DNA of 64,000 nucleotides. Source: Candidatus Zhuqueibacterota bacterium. Lineage in GTDB: Bacteria; Zhuqueibacterota; Zhuqueibacteria; Residuimicrobiales; Krinioviventaceae. The translations under genes were made by a program, and so were the position numbers. Shown here in pieces: positions 8,839-18,220 of the stretch (the stretch's first letter is position 1; each line of letters starts with the position of its first letter). The notes under the pieces were generated by a model. That model searched no databases. It saw only the letters and a program-made list of their open reading frames with translations, and was not told where the DNA came from. The stretch covers positions 19,293 through 83,292 of the forward strand of contig JAFGKD010000090.1 of the NCBI GenBank assembly GCA_016928775.1. Reading direction: 5' to 3'.

Positions 8839-10629
8839 TTATTCTACAATATACTCGCCAGACTGGATTTTTTTTCGTTCTCCCAAATAATAAACAAGCT
8901 CGTCCATAAGCGACTTTAGATCAGGCTCCACGCCGGCAGCGGGTTTCATCTTTTCTTTGACGCGTTTGATCTCGGTATCGACGAGCGCCAGGTGTAAACG
9001 AATCAAACAATCGCGTGCAAACTCCCACGGTTTTGGATGCGGATTTTCCTGCATCATCAAATCGGATAATTTAGCAGCAATTTTTGCATCTTGAATCGCG
9101 GTCAAATAGTCTTGTGGCTTGAATGTGAGGGGATCAACGCCTTTCAGAAAATTCTGGAATAAAAGACGTATTTCGCTATGCTCAATGTTATCAATATTGA
9201 GATTTTTTACAATACGGCCAATCAGATTGGGATGGCGCATGGCAACCTGCAGCAGCCCTAATTCAGCGGTGCCTTTTGAAGTTTCGAAGAAAGTGTCTTT
9301 TTCATCGGCCTGCTTTTCCTCGCCGGGAACACGAAATCTGTACTGCCGTTCGATGTGACCGATTTCATTCCACAAGGAAGACTCGTCGATTTTCAGGCGT
9401 TCTGCCAAATCGCGCACGAGAAAGGAGCGCCGAATGGGATCATTGACTTTGGCAATCGAGGCTAAAATATCGCGTGTGCCCGAGGCTTTTTGCGATGTGG
9501 AGCCATGCTGAATCGATTCAAATTTATTGAGTTTAAATTCCATCAGCGGCACAGCGGATGCTAGCAGACGTTTCACCTCTTCGTCACCTTTGGTGCGTGC
9601 AAATTCATCGGGATCAAGCCCAGGGGGCATTATACAAATCTTTACCTCCATGCCGTTTTCCAGCAAAATATCAGCACCGCGCAACGCTGCCGCCGCACCG
9701 GCCGAATCCGCATCATACAAAAGGATAGCATTTGAGGTATATCGGCGCAACAATCGGGCATGGTCCTCAGTGAGTGCGGTGCCGGAGGTTGCTACAACAT
9801 TGCGAATGTGCGAGCGAAATAAACTGGTCAAATCCGTGTAGCCCTCAACGATAATGACCTGGTCGTTTGAGCGAATCGTATCACGCGACTGATACAAACC
9901 GTAAAGAATATATCTTTTCTGATAAATATCCGTTTCCGGCGAGTTGATATATTTAGGCGAGTTATCGTTGAGGATGCGTCGCGCTCCAAATCCCACGACC
10001 TGGCCGGTGAGATTTACAATCGCAAATGTGATGCGGCCGCGGAAGCGATCGTAAAAACTGCCGCCATCTTTTTTGATCACAAGACCGGCGCGATGCAACA
10101 CTTCAATGTTCAAAGACTTTGCTGTCGCAGCGCGAATCAGAGCATCCCAGCTGTTCGGTGCATAGCCGATGCCAAAGGTCTCAAATTCATCATCCGTGAT
10201 GCCGCGGCTGTTCAGGTACTGGCGGGCCTCAGCGGCGCTCTCCGTTCGAATGGACTCTTGATACAACTGCGCCGCCAATTTGTTGGCAAAATAGAGTGCT
10301 TCTTTTTCACGATATTGATCATAATTTTCGACATCTTCCGGCAGGGTGATGCCAGCTTGTTTGGCCAATAATTTGACCGATTCGATAAAGGTCAATCCTT
10401 CGATTTTCATAATAAAGGTAAAGACATTCCCCCCGGCACCACAGCCGAAACAATGAAAAATCTGCAAGTCCTGATTGACACTAAAGGAGGGTGTCTTTTC
10501 CTTATGAAACGGACACAAGCCAAAAAAATTTCTACCCTTTTGCCGCAGCGTCAAATAACCTGAAACAACGGATACAATGTCGCTGGCAAAACGCACCTGG
10601 TCAATCACTTGTTCCGGAATTTGACTCAA
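8839..10629 (-). CDS. dnaG: DNA primase DnaG
   Basis: DnaG synthesises RNA primers at the replication fork. The 596-residue protein has a CHC2 zinc ribbon (Cys39, His42, Cys60, Cys63), the RNA polymerase basic domain, and a Toprim core with VIIVEGYTDL (Glu in EGYTD) and LLYDADSAG. The C-terminal helicase-binding region is present but poorly conserved. The start is TTG 10629 with GAGGA six bases upstream. The usual dnaG-rpoD linkage is absent; a phosphoesterase and alr follow instead. Confidence 0.96.
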   Translation of the reverse strand: MSQIPEQVIDQVRFASDIVSVVSGYLTLRQKGRNFFGLCPFHKEKTPSFSVNQDLQIFHCFGCGAGGNVFTFIMKIEGLTFIESVKLLAKQAGITLPEDVENYDQYREKEALYFANKLAAQLYQESIRTESAAEARQYLNSRGITDDEFETFGIGYAPNSWDALIRAATAKSLNIEVLHRAGLVIKKDGGSFYDRFRGRITFAIVNLTGQVVGFGARRILNDNSPKYINSPETDIYQKRYILYGLYQSRDTIRSNDQVIIVEGYTDLTSLFRSHIRNVVATSGTALTEDHARLLRRYTSNAILLYDADSAGAAAALRGADILLENGMEVKICIMPPGLDPDEFARTKGDEEVKRLLASAVPLMEFKLNKFESIQHGSTSQKASGTRDILASIAKVNDPIRRSFLVRDLAERLKIDESSLWNEIGHIERQYRFRVPGEEKQADEKDTFFETSKGTAELGLLQVAMRHPNLIGRIVKNLNIDNIEHSEIRLLFQNFLKGVDPLTFKPQDYLTAIQDAKIAAKLSDLMMQENPHPKPWEFARDCLIRLHLALVDTEIKRVKEKMKPAAGVEPDLKSLMDELVYYLGERKKIQSGEYIVE

Positions 10630-10723
10630 AATTGTCCTCTTTTATTTTGATTTTGATCCAAGTTAAAACAAAATGCTTTTTCGACATCCTTTTGGGATTT
10701 TATATCCATTTTGAATAAATCTC

Positions 10724-10752
10724 TTGACATTTTACTTCTTTCTTGATATGAT
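10724..10752 (+). promoter_or_regulatory. Sigma70-type promoter for the acyl-CoA ligase gene
   Basis: TTGACA (10724-10729), a 17-bp spacer and TATGAT (10747-10752) form a near-consensus promoter in the divergent gap between dnaG and the acyl-CoA ligase. The predicted leader is about 90 nt. The dnaG promoter must lie in the same 218-bp gap on the minus strand, but I see no convincing boxes for it. Confidence 0.75.
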
Positions 10753-10847
10753 AGCAAAAATTAATAAAAAAAAGCAAACAAACAAATCTTTCCGAATTAT
10801 TCAGGATTATTTAACTCATTATTATCATCCAATGAAAGGAGTGAGCC

Positions 10848-12758
10848 GTGGCCGAGCGAACGTTAGTGCAGTTGTTTGAGGACAGTATAGCAGCTTATGG
10901 TGATAATATTTTGATGTGGGAGAAAAAGGGCGAGGCATATGAGGGAACAACCTATCGTAAAATTCAAGAGTCTGTTTACAAATTTGCTGCCGGCCTGTTG
11001 ACGTTAGGAATTCAAAAAGGAGATCGTATTGCGCTCATTGCTGAAGGCAGAAATGAATGGGTCATCTCCGAGCTCGGCATTCTTTACGCGGGTGCAATCA
11101 ATGTTCCCATGTCGGTCAAGATTAATGAATCATCCGATTTAAAATTTCGGCTGTCGCATTCCGGCTGCCGTATGGTCGTTGTCTCGGATCGACAACTGCC
11201 CAAGATTTTGACAATTCAAAATGATCTGCCGGACCTGGAAAAAATTATCGTCCTTGATACGGTTGAAGAAAAGAATCATCAGATTGTCTTGCTGAATGAA
11301 ATCTATCAAATGGGAGAGGATTTTCTGCAGCGTCAATCCCAGGCATTCTTCGAACGTTGGGGGGATGTAAAAGAAAACGATGCAGCAAATATTTGCTATA
11401 CTTCCGGCACCACCGCTGATCCAAAAGGCATCATTCTGACGCATCGGAATTATACGGCGAACGTTGAGCAAGCCTCCTCATTGCTGCCAATTCCGGAATG
11501 GTATACGTCACTGCTCATCCTGCCGTGGGATCACTCTTTTGCCCACACCGCCGGCATCTATACACTGATGAAGAACGGTGCCAGTATGTCATCGGTACAG
11601 GTGGGCAAAACACCGATGGAGACATTGAAAAATATTCCGGTCAATATAAAAGAAACCGGGCCCGTGTTTTTGCTGAGCGTGCCATCCCTGGCGCAAAACT
11701 TTCGAAAAAACATTGAAAAGGGCATTCGTCAAAAAGGTCCCAAGGTGGAAAAGCTCTTTGAAAAGGCGCTCAAACTCGCCTATAAATACAACGGTATCGG
11801 CTGGGATCGTGGGAAGGGTCTTAAAATCTTTCTAAAACCCATGTATGCCTTGTACGACAAAATACTGTTCAGCAAAATTCGGGGTGGATTTGGCGGGCGG
11901 CTCGAATTTTTTATCGGCGGCGGCGCGTTGCTCGATATCGAGCTGCAGCGTTTCTTTTATGCCATTGGTATGCCGATGTATCAGGGGTATGGGCTCACCG
12001 AAGCCGCACCAATCATTTCGGCAAATGTGCCCGCCAAGCACAAGTTAGGGTCATCCGGCTCCATTGTTGCCAATTTGGATGTGAAAATTTGCGATGATCA
12101 GGGAAACAGTCTGCCAGTTGGTGAGAAGGGCGAAATTGTTGTGCGAGGTGAGAACGTCATGGCCGGCTATTGGAAAAATGAAAAGGCCACCAATGAGACC
12201 TTGCGAGATGGTTGGTTATACACCGGTGATCTGGGATATCTCGATCGAGATGGTTTTCTGTATGTTCTCGGCCGACAAAAAAGCCTGCTCATCAGCAACG
12301 ACGGTGAGAAATATAGCCCAGAAGGGATTGAAGAGGCCTTGATGTCGCACAGTAATTATATCGATCAGGTTATGCTTTATAATAATCAATCAGCCTATAC
12401 TGTGGCGCTGCTGGTTCTCAACCAGGCTGCTGTGGCAGGCGAGCTCAAGGATAAAGGCTATCGATTTGATACCGAGGAAGGTCAAGACACGGTTTTGAAA
12501 TTAATAGAATCCGAGATTGATGAATTTCGCCAGGGCAAGTATGTCGACATGTTTCCGTCAAAGTGGTTGCCAGCCTCTTTCGCAGTGCTGGGAGAAGGTT
12601 TTACAGAACAAAACGGTTTTCTCAACAGTACGCTCAAAATGGTTCGCGGCAAGATTACCGAATTTTATCAGGCGAGAATTGATTACATGTACACGCCGGA
12701 AGGGAAGGATATCTATAATCATCAGAACCGGACGATTTTATCTCGATTTAAACAGTAA
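10848..12758 (+). CDS. Long-chain fatty acid--CoA ligase (AMP-forming)
   Basis: The enzyme activates long-chain fatty acids to acyl-CoA via an acyl-AMP intermediate. The 636-residue protein belongs to the long-chain FadD15-like branch: AMP motif YTSGTTADPKG at 184-194, the GGGALL and YGLTEAAP motifs in the adenylation core, and WLYTGDLGYLDRDGF with the hinge before the C-terminal domain. The gate region and length fit that branch rather than E. coli FadD. The start is GTG 10848 behind AAAGGAG. It has its own promoter. A weak GGCAG/CTGCC hairpin follows the stop. Confidence 0.95.
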   Translation: MAERTLVQLFEDSIAAYGDNILMWEKKGEAYEGTTYRKIQESVYKFAAGLLTLGIQKGDRIALIAEGRNEWVISELGILYAGAINVPMSVKINESSDLKFRLSHSGCRMVVVSDRQLPKILTIQNDLPDLEKIIVLDTVEEKNHQIVLLNEIYQMGEDFLQRQSQAFFERWGDVKENDAANICYTSGTTADPKGIILTHRNYTANVEQASSLLPIPEWYTSLLILPWDHSFAHTAGIYTLMKNGASMSSVQVGKTPMETLKNIPVNIKETGPVFLLSVPSLAQNFRKNIEKGIRQKGPKVEKLFEKALKLAYKYNGIGWDRGKGLKIFLKPMYALYDKILFSKIRGGFGGRLEFFIGGGALLDIELQRFFYAIGMPMYQGYGLTEAAPIISANVPAKHKLGSSGSIVANLDVKICDDQGNSLPVGEKGEIVVRGENVMAGYWKNEKATNETLRDGWLYTGDLGYLDRDGFLYVLGRQKSLLISNDGEKYSPEGIEEALMSHSNYIDQVMLYNNQSAYTVALLVLNQAAVAGELKDKGYRFDTEEGQDTVLKLIESEIDEFRQGKYVDMFPSKWLPASFAVLGEGFTEQNGFLNSTLKMVRGKITEFYQARIDYMYTPEGKDIYNHQNRTILSRFKQ

Positions 12759-12839
12759 CTACCGGCAGGACAATTCTGCCATCATTATTCCAAGAAAGCC
12801 GCAGCCTTGCAAGAGATACAGATCATTTTATATACTGTA

Positions 12840-14411
12840 ATGATGTCAATTCGATTTTGGAGACACTCATTTATTCTTGTTGTTATAATCGCACTTTTTT
12901 TCCAAAACCGAAACAGTTTCGCCCTGCCCGATTCGATCACCGTGAATTTTCAAGTCGTTTGTGACAGTGCGGCCGTCGGGGATGGCGGCAATGCCTGGGG
13001 TGGACATCAATGCCGGATTGTCCGTACCCGCTACGGCGTTTTTACGGCATTCACCACCGAAGGCAGCGGGTATTTTGAGCGCGAATGGCATGTGGCTGAA
13101 CGGACAGATGACGGCTGGCGCGCGATTGCCCAAGGAGTGGCAGGACGGGAACCGGTGAATCTGCTGGCCGCACCGGACGGCACGTTGTACATCATCGGTT
13201 GGCCCGACGGCAGGGCGCGCATGTGGACGTTGACACGTGCGGGAGAAGTTTGGGACGTGCACCAACAGTCAGTCGGGGGCCAGTCCAGCGGCTACTGGCC
13301 ATATAATTCTGCCGGAATCGATCTCACCGGCAATATTTGTGTGTTATCCAGCACAGGAGGGGAAAAGCCCGGTGGTACATTCCGCTGGTCGAATTACAGC
13401 GCTGCGCAACAGCAATGGATTAACCGGAAATCCGACCTTGATTTTCGCTATTGCTACACTTTTGTATTTCCTCTGGCGGAGAACGGATTGTCGCTGGTTT
13501 CGACACGGGATGTCCGCTGGCAAGCCCTCGGCTATCAAAAGCCAGATAACGCCTCGGATTATGTTTTCAATGCATTTCGTTACTGGCATGCTGACAGCAG
13601 CATGGCGCCGCTTGTTGAGAGGGCATTTGTCGAAGAACCACCCACCGAAGCGTTTCCCTTTGTCGTATGCAATGCTCAAATTGATGCATATGTCGATACC
13701 CGGGGACATGTGCATGTGCTCTACATCAAAGTTGGTTCGACAACGGCCGGTGCTGTGCAACACCGACACGCCGTTTTTTCAGCTCATGGCGAAACGCTCT
13801 TTGACGGAGAGATACCGCATGCCGCCGGATGGTACAGCCGCATCTTTCAGGATTGGAACGAGCGTTTTTTTCTTTTGGGAGATGCCGGTATCATTTACCT
13901 TTTTGCAGACGATGGTTATACCACTGTGGATTCCGTCCGGTTTGATTTGCAGGGATATCGCGTGGAATACTCGGGGTATGGTATTTCGGCACCCCGAACA
14001 GGCACACCGCTCAGCACTGTCCTCGACGTGGTTTTCCCGACCAATGGCGGCAAGGATTGGATCTATTTTGCACTCCCGCTGGATGAATTGTTTCCCGGGT
14101 CTATTGTTCAATCCAAAGATCAAACCGTGCCGGCGCAATTCGAACTGTTACAAAATTACCCCAATCCATTCAACGCCGAGACGCTGATTCGCTACTCCCT
14201 TCACACTCCGGCGGCGATCACTATTCAGGTTTATAATGTTTCCGGACAGAAAATCGCCACACTGGCAGATTGCACGCAGGTGAGCGGGAAATACTCGGTA
14301 AAATGGGATGGTCAGACCGATCAGAGCGAGATAGTTGCGACCGGCATCTATTTTGTGCGGTTACAGGCCGGTCCTTTTGTGGAAGTGAAAAAATTATGCC
14401 TCATTCGCTAA
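12840..14411 (+). CDS. Secreted propeller-like protein with C-terminal sorting domain
   Basis: I place the start at ATG 12840 (or 12843), because residues that follow make a signal peptide: basic SIRFWRH, a hydrophobic core and cleavage near SFA. The body (~residues 30-430) has repeated short beta units such as GHQCRIVRTRYGVFTAF, LLAAPDGTLYIIGW and VDTRGHVHVLYIK, which suggest a sialidase- or BNR-like beta-propeller, though no Asp-box is clear. The last ~85 residues form the same NYPNPFN sorting domain as the protein at 4393-5517, ending in VEVKKLCLIR. Substrate is unknown. It starts 81 nt after the acyl-CoA ligase stop and could be on the same transcript. Confidence 0.75.
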   Translation: MMSIRFWRHSFILVVIIALFFQNRNSFALPDSITVNFQVVCDSAAVGDGGNAWGGHQCRIVRTRYGVFTAFTTEGSGYFEREWHVAERTDDGWRAIAQGVAGREPVNLLAAPDGTLYIIGWPDGRARMWTLTRAGEVWDVHQQSVGGQSSGYWPYNSAGIDLTGNICVLSSTGGEKPGGTFRWSNYSAAQQQWINRKSDLDFRYCYTFVFPLAENGLSLVSTRDVRWQALGYQKPDNASDYVFNAFRYWHADSSMAPLVERAFVEEPPTEAFPFVVCNAQIDAYVDTRGHVHVLYIKVGSTTAGAVQHRHAVFSAHGETLFDGEIPHAAGWYSRIFQDWNERFFLLGDAGIIYLFADDGYTTVDSVRFDLQGYRVEYSGYGISAPRTGTPLSTVLDVVFPTNGGKDWIYFALPLDELFPGSIVQSKDQTVPAQFELLQNYPNPFNAETLIRYSLHTPAAITIQVYNVSGQKIATLADCTQVSGKYSVKWDGQTDQSEIVATGIYFVRLQAGPFVEVKKLCLIR

Positions 14412-14670
14412 AACCACCTGTTTCGGCTTTTTTTGCCATGAGCACCATCCGGTAATGAATTTTGATTACAGCCAAAAGCCGCGCCAGGTTTTATCCGTAC
14501 TACAAATCTGCAACATCTTTTTTTTTAGCAAAGTTTATAAGCCACGGATTTTCCTGGATGAAACACAGATCATATCATTCATTTCAAGTCTTTTTAGCCT
14601 CGTGTGGGGAAAAAAAGGTAAAATACGGCAGCATTGTGATGCAGAAGGTTGGATGCTTGGAGGATGACTT
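14412..14670. other. Intergenic gap, convergent, nothing recognised
   Basis: This 259-bp space separates the converging sorting-domain gene and the heptose adenylyltransferase gene. Short open frames here lack ribosome sites and family features. There is no convincing hairpin with a T-run, although T-rich stretches occur around 14430 and 14517. Confidence 0.5.
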
Positions 14671-15171
14671 TTATCGTCGTACGGTATCCTCATATGCCCG
14701 CAAAATTTTGGTGATGATTGTAGTTGTCGAGCTGCCTTTGAGTCCGGGCAAAATGACGATGTCGCCGCCGTAACTTTCAACCACTCGACGTTCAGGTTGA
14801 TTGATCGTCTCCAGTGTGTAATCTCCGCCTTTGGCGTAAATGTCCGGTTTGAGGTCTTTGATGATTTCGATGGGGGAGTCCTGATCAAAGATAATTATAT
14901 AATCCACACATTCCAATGCCGAGAGCACAATGGCTCGCTCGTTCTGATTCACGATTGGGCGTAGCGGACCTTTGGTGGCGCGTATTGATCGGTCACTGTT
15001 CAATCCGACAATCAAATAGTGCCCGAGCCGTTTGGCTCGCTGCAGATAGAGCACATGGCCCGCGTGCAGGATATCATAGCAGCCGTTTGTCCATACGATT
15101 TTTTTCTCGGCATTTTTTGCATTCAGTCGAATCGCCCGTAGGTCTTCCAGTGATTTGATTTTGCCGCTCAT
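14671..15171 (-). CDS. rfaE2: D-glycero-beta-D-manno-heptose 1-phosphate adenylyltransferase
   Basis: This enzyme adenylylates heptose 1-phosphate for ADP-heptose, a precursor of LPS inner core. The 166-residue protein is a stand-alone nucleotidyltransferase: WTNGCYDILHAGHVLYL near residues 27-43 contains the HxGH motif, followed by GLNSDRSIRATKGPLRPI and the C-terminal GSSTTTII signature. It lacks the kinase half found in HldE fusions. The ATG has GAAAGGA upstream. Together with gmhA at 50.6 kb it shows that ADP-heptose is made; the kinase and phosphatase steps are not in the window. Confidence 0.93.
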   Translation of the reverse strand: MSGKIKSLEDLRAIRLNAKNAEKKIVWTNGCYDILHAGHVLYLQRAKRLGHYLIVGLNSDRSIRATKGPLRPIVNQNERAIVLSALECVDYIIIFDQDSPIEIIKDLKPDIYAKGGDYTLETINQPERRVVESYGGDIVILPGLKGSSTTTIITKILRAYEDTVRR

Positions 15172-15301
15172 TTTGTCCTTTCATCCATGGTTTTGCATTA
15201 AATGTAAAAACAATCACGGTTTGATGCAAAATGTTATTTTTGATCGTATTTGTTAGTCCCAATTTATTTTAGTAAATTGACGTGTACAAAAAGAGGATTT
15301 T

Positions 15302-16258
15302 ATGAAATATTTAGTCACTGGTGGGGCCGGCTTTATCGGTGCCAATTTAACTGAAACACTGCTGCAACAGGGGCACGAGGTTGTTGTATTGGATAATTTT
15401 TCCACGGGCTTGCGGCATAATTTGGCCGGATTCGAGCAGTATCAATCAAAGTTTCGCCTCATTGAGGGTGATTTACGCGACCTGGATACCTGCCGAGAAG
15501 CTTGCCACATGGTGGACTATGTCCTGCACCAGGGCGCATTAGGCTCTGTGCCGCGCTCTATCGCCCATCCGATCACCACGAATGAAAACAATGTGAGCGG
15601 TACCCTCAATCTGTTCATTGCTGCGCGCGACGAAAATGTAAAGCGTATTGTTTTTGCATCATCATCTTCAGTTTATGGCAACGCAAATACACTACCCAAG
15701 GTGGAATCCATGATTCCGCATCCTATCTCGCCTTATGCAGCGTCAAAAAACATCTGTGAAATGTATGGTCGAATTTTTTACGAATTGTATGATATCGAAA
15801 TTATTGCGCTGCGTTATTTTAATGTGTTTGGTCGGCGACAAGATCCAAATTCGACCTATGCCGCGGTCATTCCCCTGTTTGTCAAGGCACTCATGCGCGG
15901 TGAACAACCGGTAATTTTTGGAGATGGAACCCAGAGTCGTGATTTTAGTTATATCGATAATGTCATTGAAGCGAATATATTGGCGTCGCGTGCCCCCAAA
16001 CAGGCATGCGGTAAAGTCTTTAATATTGCATGTGGACAACGCACAACGCTGAATGACCTGTATACAAAAATATGCGAGCTGCTCAATATTTATATCGAAC
16101 CGCGCTATGTCAAGGAACGGCCCGGTGATGTCAAGCATTCACTGGCCGATATCTCTCTCGCTCGACAAATCCTCGGGTATGAGCCAATTTATGATGTATT
16201 TCAGGGACTCGAGCTGGCCATTGACTGGTATCGTGACAACGCCCAGTTTTGGATGTGA
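15302..16258 (+). CDS. UDP-N-acetylglucosamine 4-epimerase-like SDR (WbpP family)
   Basis: The 318-residue extended short-chain dehydrogenase has the NAD motif GGAGFIG (7-13), the active-site SSSSVYG strand and Y-x3-K in YAASK. The phrase HQGALGSVPRSI is characteristic of the WbpP/TviC-like UDP-HexNAc C4-epimerases, which supply UDP-GalNAc or related sugars for surface glycans. UDP-glucose epimerase activity is the main alternative. An AGAGGA site precedes the ATG, and a possible promoter (TTGTTA 15250, N17, TAAATT 15273) stands just upstream. It is the first gene of the long plus-strand run that continues with tilS. Confidence 0.88.
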   Translation: MKYLVTGGAGFIGANLTETLLQQGHEVVVLDNFSTGLRHNLAGFEQYQSKFRLIEGDLRDLDTCREACHMVDYVLHQGALGSVPRSIAHPITTNENNVSGTLNLFIAARDENVKRIVFASSSSVYGNANTLPKVESMIPHPISPYAASKNICEMYGRIFYELYDIEIIALRYFNVFGRRQDPNSTYAAVIPLFVKALMRGEQPVIFGDGTQSRDFSYIDNVIEANILASRAPKQACGKVFNIACGQRTTLNDLYTKICELLNIYIEPRYVKERPGDVKHSLADISLARQILGYEPIYDVFQGLELAIDWYRDNAQFWM

Positions 16259-16260
16259 AT

Positions 16261-17664
16261 GTGTCACATGATCTGCTAAAAAAATTTTTGGCATTTAACC
16301 ATGACAAAAAGCTCTTTTCGAAAGGTGAAAAAATTGGACTGTGTGTGTCCGGTGGACTTGATTCCGTTGTATTGTTGGATTTGTTTGTCAGAATACGCGA
16401 CGCGTGGGGATTAGATATTGTGGTCTTGCATTTTAATCACAAACTTCGCGCAGATGCAGATGACGATGCTGACTTTGTTGCCGCGTTGAGCGAACATTTT
16501 AAATTGCACTTTGAATGCGGGCAGCAAGAGGTGGCTCACATTGCAGAGCAGCAAAAGATATCGGTCGAAATGGCAGCTCGACAATGCCGTTATACATATT
16601 TTGACGATATAGCCACTATACTAGACCTCGACAAAATTGCCACGGGCCATACGGCCAGCGATCAAGCCGAAACGGTGTTGCTGCATATTGTACGCGGTTC
16701 TGGATTGAATGGACTGCGAGGCATCCCGCTCAAGCGCGGACGCATTATTCGTCCTCTGCTTTGTGCCCAGCGTCGAGAGATACATGTCTATGCCATAGCA
16801 CGGGGGCTGCAGTGGCGAGAGGACAGCAGCAACCAAGATGAAAAGTACAGGCGTAACCGGGTTCGGCATACGCTTTTACCACTTTTGCAGGCACAATTTA
16901 ATCCGCAAATCACCAAAGCACTGAATCGGTTGAGCGAAAGCGCTGGTGAAAGCAGTCTCATCATGAAACGAGCCGGTCGTAAAGCCTTTCGTAATGCAAC
17001 AAAGCACACGGCCGACGGCAAAATTATTCTTGAAATTGAACGCTTTTTAGCTTACCTTAAATCTCTGCAAAGACTAATATTACAGCAGATACTTGACGAG
17101 AGCGGCCATGATCCGCGCATACTTTCGTTTAGCAGGTTCGAGAATATCCTGTCATTTCTACGGGCGCAACAAAGTGGTCGAACCTTGCGAATCAAAGAGA
17201 ATTTTTCTATCATGATCTCAGGACGGTTTGCCATTTTTGGTGAGGTTTCTGAGGAGAAGAGACATTTTCTGATCATCAATAAAGGTCCAGGAAGATACGA
17301 ACTTTGGAACGGTCTTTTTCTGGAAATAAAGGAGATACTAAAGCCGTTAATCTTGAAGAGCAAAAACAGAGAGAGCGAATACGTCGATGCTGACAGCATT
17401 GTTGACCCGCTGATTGTGCGCTCATATCAGGATGCTGACTATTTTTATCCCATAAATGGCGCCGGCAAAAAAAAGCTCTCGGATTTTTTTATTGATGAAA
17501 AAATTCCATTTTATGATCGAGAACATGTGCCTGTTCTGGAGAGCGCCGGCAAGATCGTATGGATTGGTGGTTTGAGAATGGATGATCGGTTCAAAATTAC
17601 CGAACAAACGAGTCGGATTTTTAAACTGAGAATCGGGACACGTGAACAAAAAAACAGTTTTTGA
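16261..17664 (+). CDS. tilS: tRNA(Ile)-lysidine synthase TilS
   Basis: TilS converts C34 of tRNA-Ile(CAU) to lysidine so that it reads AUA. The protein has the PP-loop SGGLDSVVLL near residue 30, the HFNHKLR and GHTASDQAETVLL motifs, the RPLL segment and a C-terminal domain ending in the conserved PFYDREHVPVL and WIGG region. I choose GTG 16261, which has GGA at a proper distance; GTG 16255 and TTG 16249 are alternatives that overlap the epimerase stop. Gene order tilS-hpt-ftsH is widely conserved. Confidence 0.94.
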   Translation: MSHDLLKKFLAFNHDKKLFSKGEKIGLCVSGGLDSVVLLDLFVRIRDAWGLDIVVLHFNHKLRADADDDADFVAALSEHFKLHFECGQQEVAHIAEQQKISVEMAARQCRYTYFDDIATILDLDKIATGHTASDQAETVLLHIVRGSGLNGLRGIPLKRGRIIRPLLCAQRREIHVYAIARGLQWREDSSNQDEKYRRNRVRHTLLPLLQAQFNPQITKALNRLSESAGESSLIMKRAGRKAFRNATKHTADGKIILEIERFLAYLKSLQRLILQQILDESGHDPRILSFSRFENILSFLRAQQSGRTLRIKENFSIMISGRFAIFGEVSEEKRHFLIINKGPGRYELWNGLFLEIKEILKPLILKSKNRESEYVDADSIVDPLIVRSYQDADYFYPINGAGKKKLSDFFIDEKIPFYDREHVPVLESAGKIVWIGGLRMDDRFKITEQTSRIFKLRIGTREQKNSF

Positions 17665-18193
17665 AAAAGCTGTATATGATAGCGCCTTTCGGGTGCTTGT
17701 TAGCAAAAACGCACTCGAAAAAAGAATTCAACAGTTGGGTCAGCAATTGACCAGAGATTATCGTGACAAGGAACCGATCATCGTTGGTGTTCTGAATGGT
17801 TGTTTTATCTTTATTGCTGATCTGGTTCGGGCTATCGAGTTGGACCTTGAGATTGATTTTTTAAAGATATCCAGCTATGGTGATGCGCAGGTATCATCCG
17901 GCCAGGTGACGATGCTCAAAGACCTTCAGGCCGATATACGCGGAAGACATGTGCTGGTCGTCGAAGACATTGTTGACACCGGTTTATCGCTCAAGTTTTT
18001 GCAAGAGAAACTATCGGCATTAAAGCCGGCATCGCTCAAATTTGTCACCTTGCTTTATAAAAAGCAGAAAGCGAAAATTCATTTTGAGATTGATTACATC
18101 GGTTTTGAAATTCCGGATGAATTTGTGATCGGTTACGGTTTAGATCACAAACAAATTTTGCGCAATTTACCAGCAGTTTATATTATGGATTAA
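17642..18193 (+). CDS. hpt: Hypoxanthine phosphoribosyltransferase
   Basis: This enzyme salvages hypoxanthine and guanine with PRPP. The 183-residue protein has the PRPP loop VLVVEDIVDTGLS, the flexible loop around ISSYGDAQVSSG and the purine-site KKQKAKI...YIGFEIPDEFVIGYG segment. The GTG start lies 23 bp inside tilS, implying coupled translation. The N-terminal ~16 residues before VLVSKNALEKRI are a little longer than usual, so a later GTG at the V of VLVSKN is possible. Confidence 0.93.
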   Translation: MNKKTVFEKAVYDSAFRVLVSKNALEKRIQQLGQQLTRDYRDKEPIIVGVLNGCFIFIADLVRAIELDLEIDFLKISSYGDAQVSSGQVTMLKDLQADIRGRHVLVVEDIVDTGLSLKFLQEKLSALKPASLKFVTLLYKKQKAKIHFEIDYIGFEIPDEFVIGYGLDHKQILRNLPAVYIMD

Positions 18194-18220
18194 AACAGAA
18201 AAAGGCAAAGACGTTAGAAT

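Noticed and set aside
12763..12783. Terminator after the acyl-CoA ligase
   Set aside because: Only a 5-bp GGCAG/CTGCC stem without a T-run; too weak to call.
13237..14187. A 316-codon open frame in another frame inside the sorting-domain protein gene
   Set aside because: The overlapping frame has a signal peptide, family tail and better composition; this one is rich in Arg, Ser and Pro with no recognisable domain.
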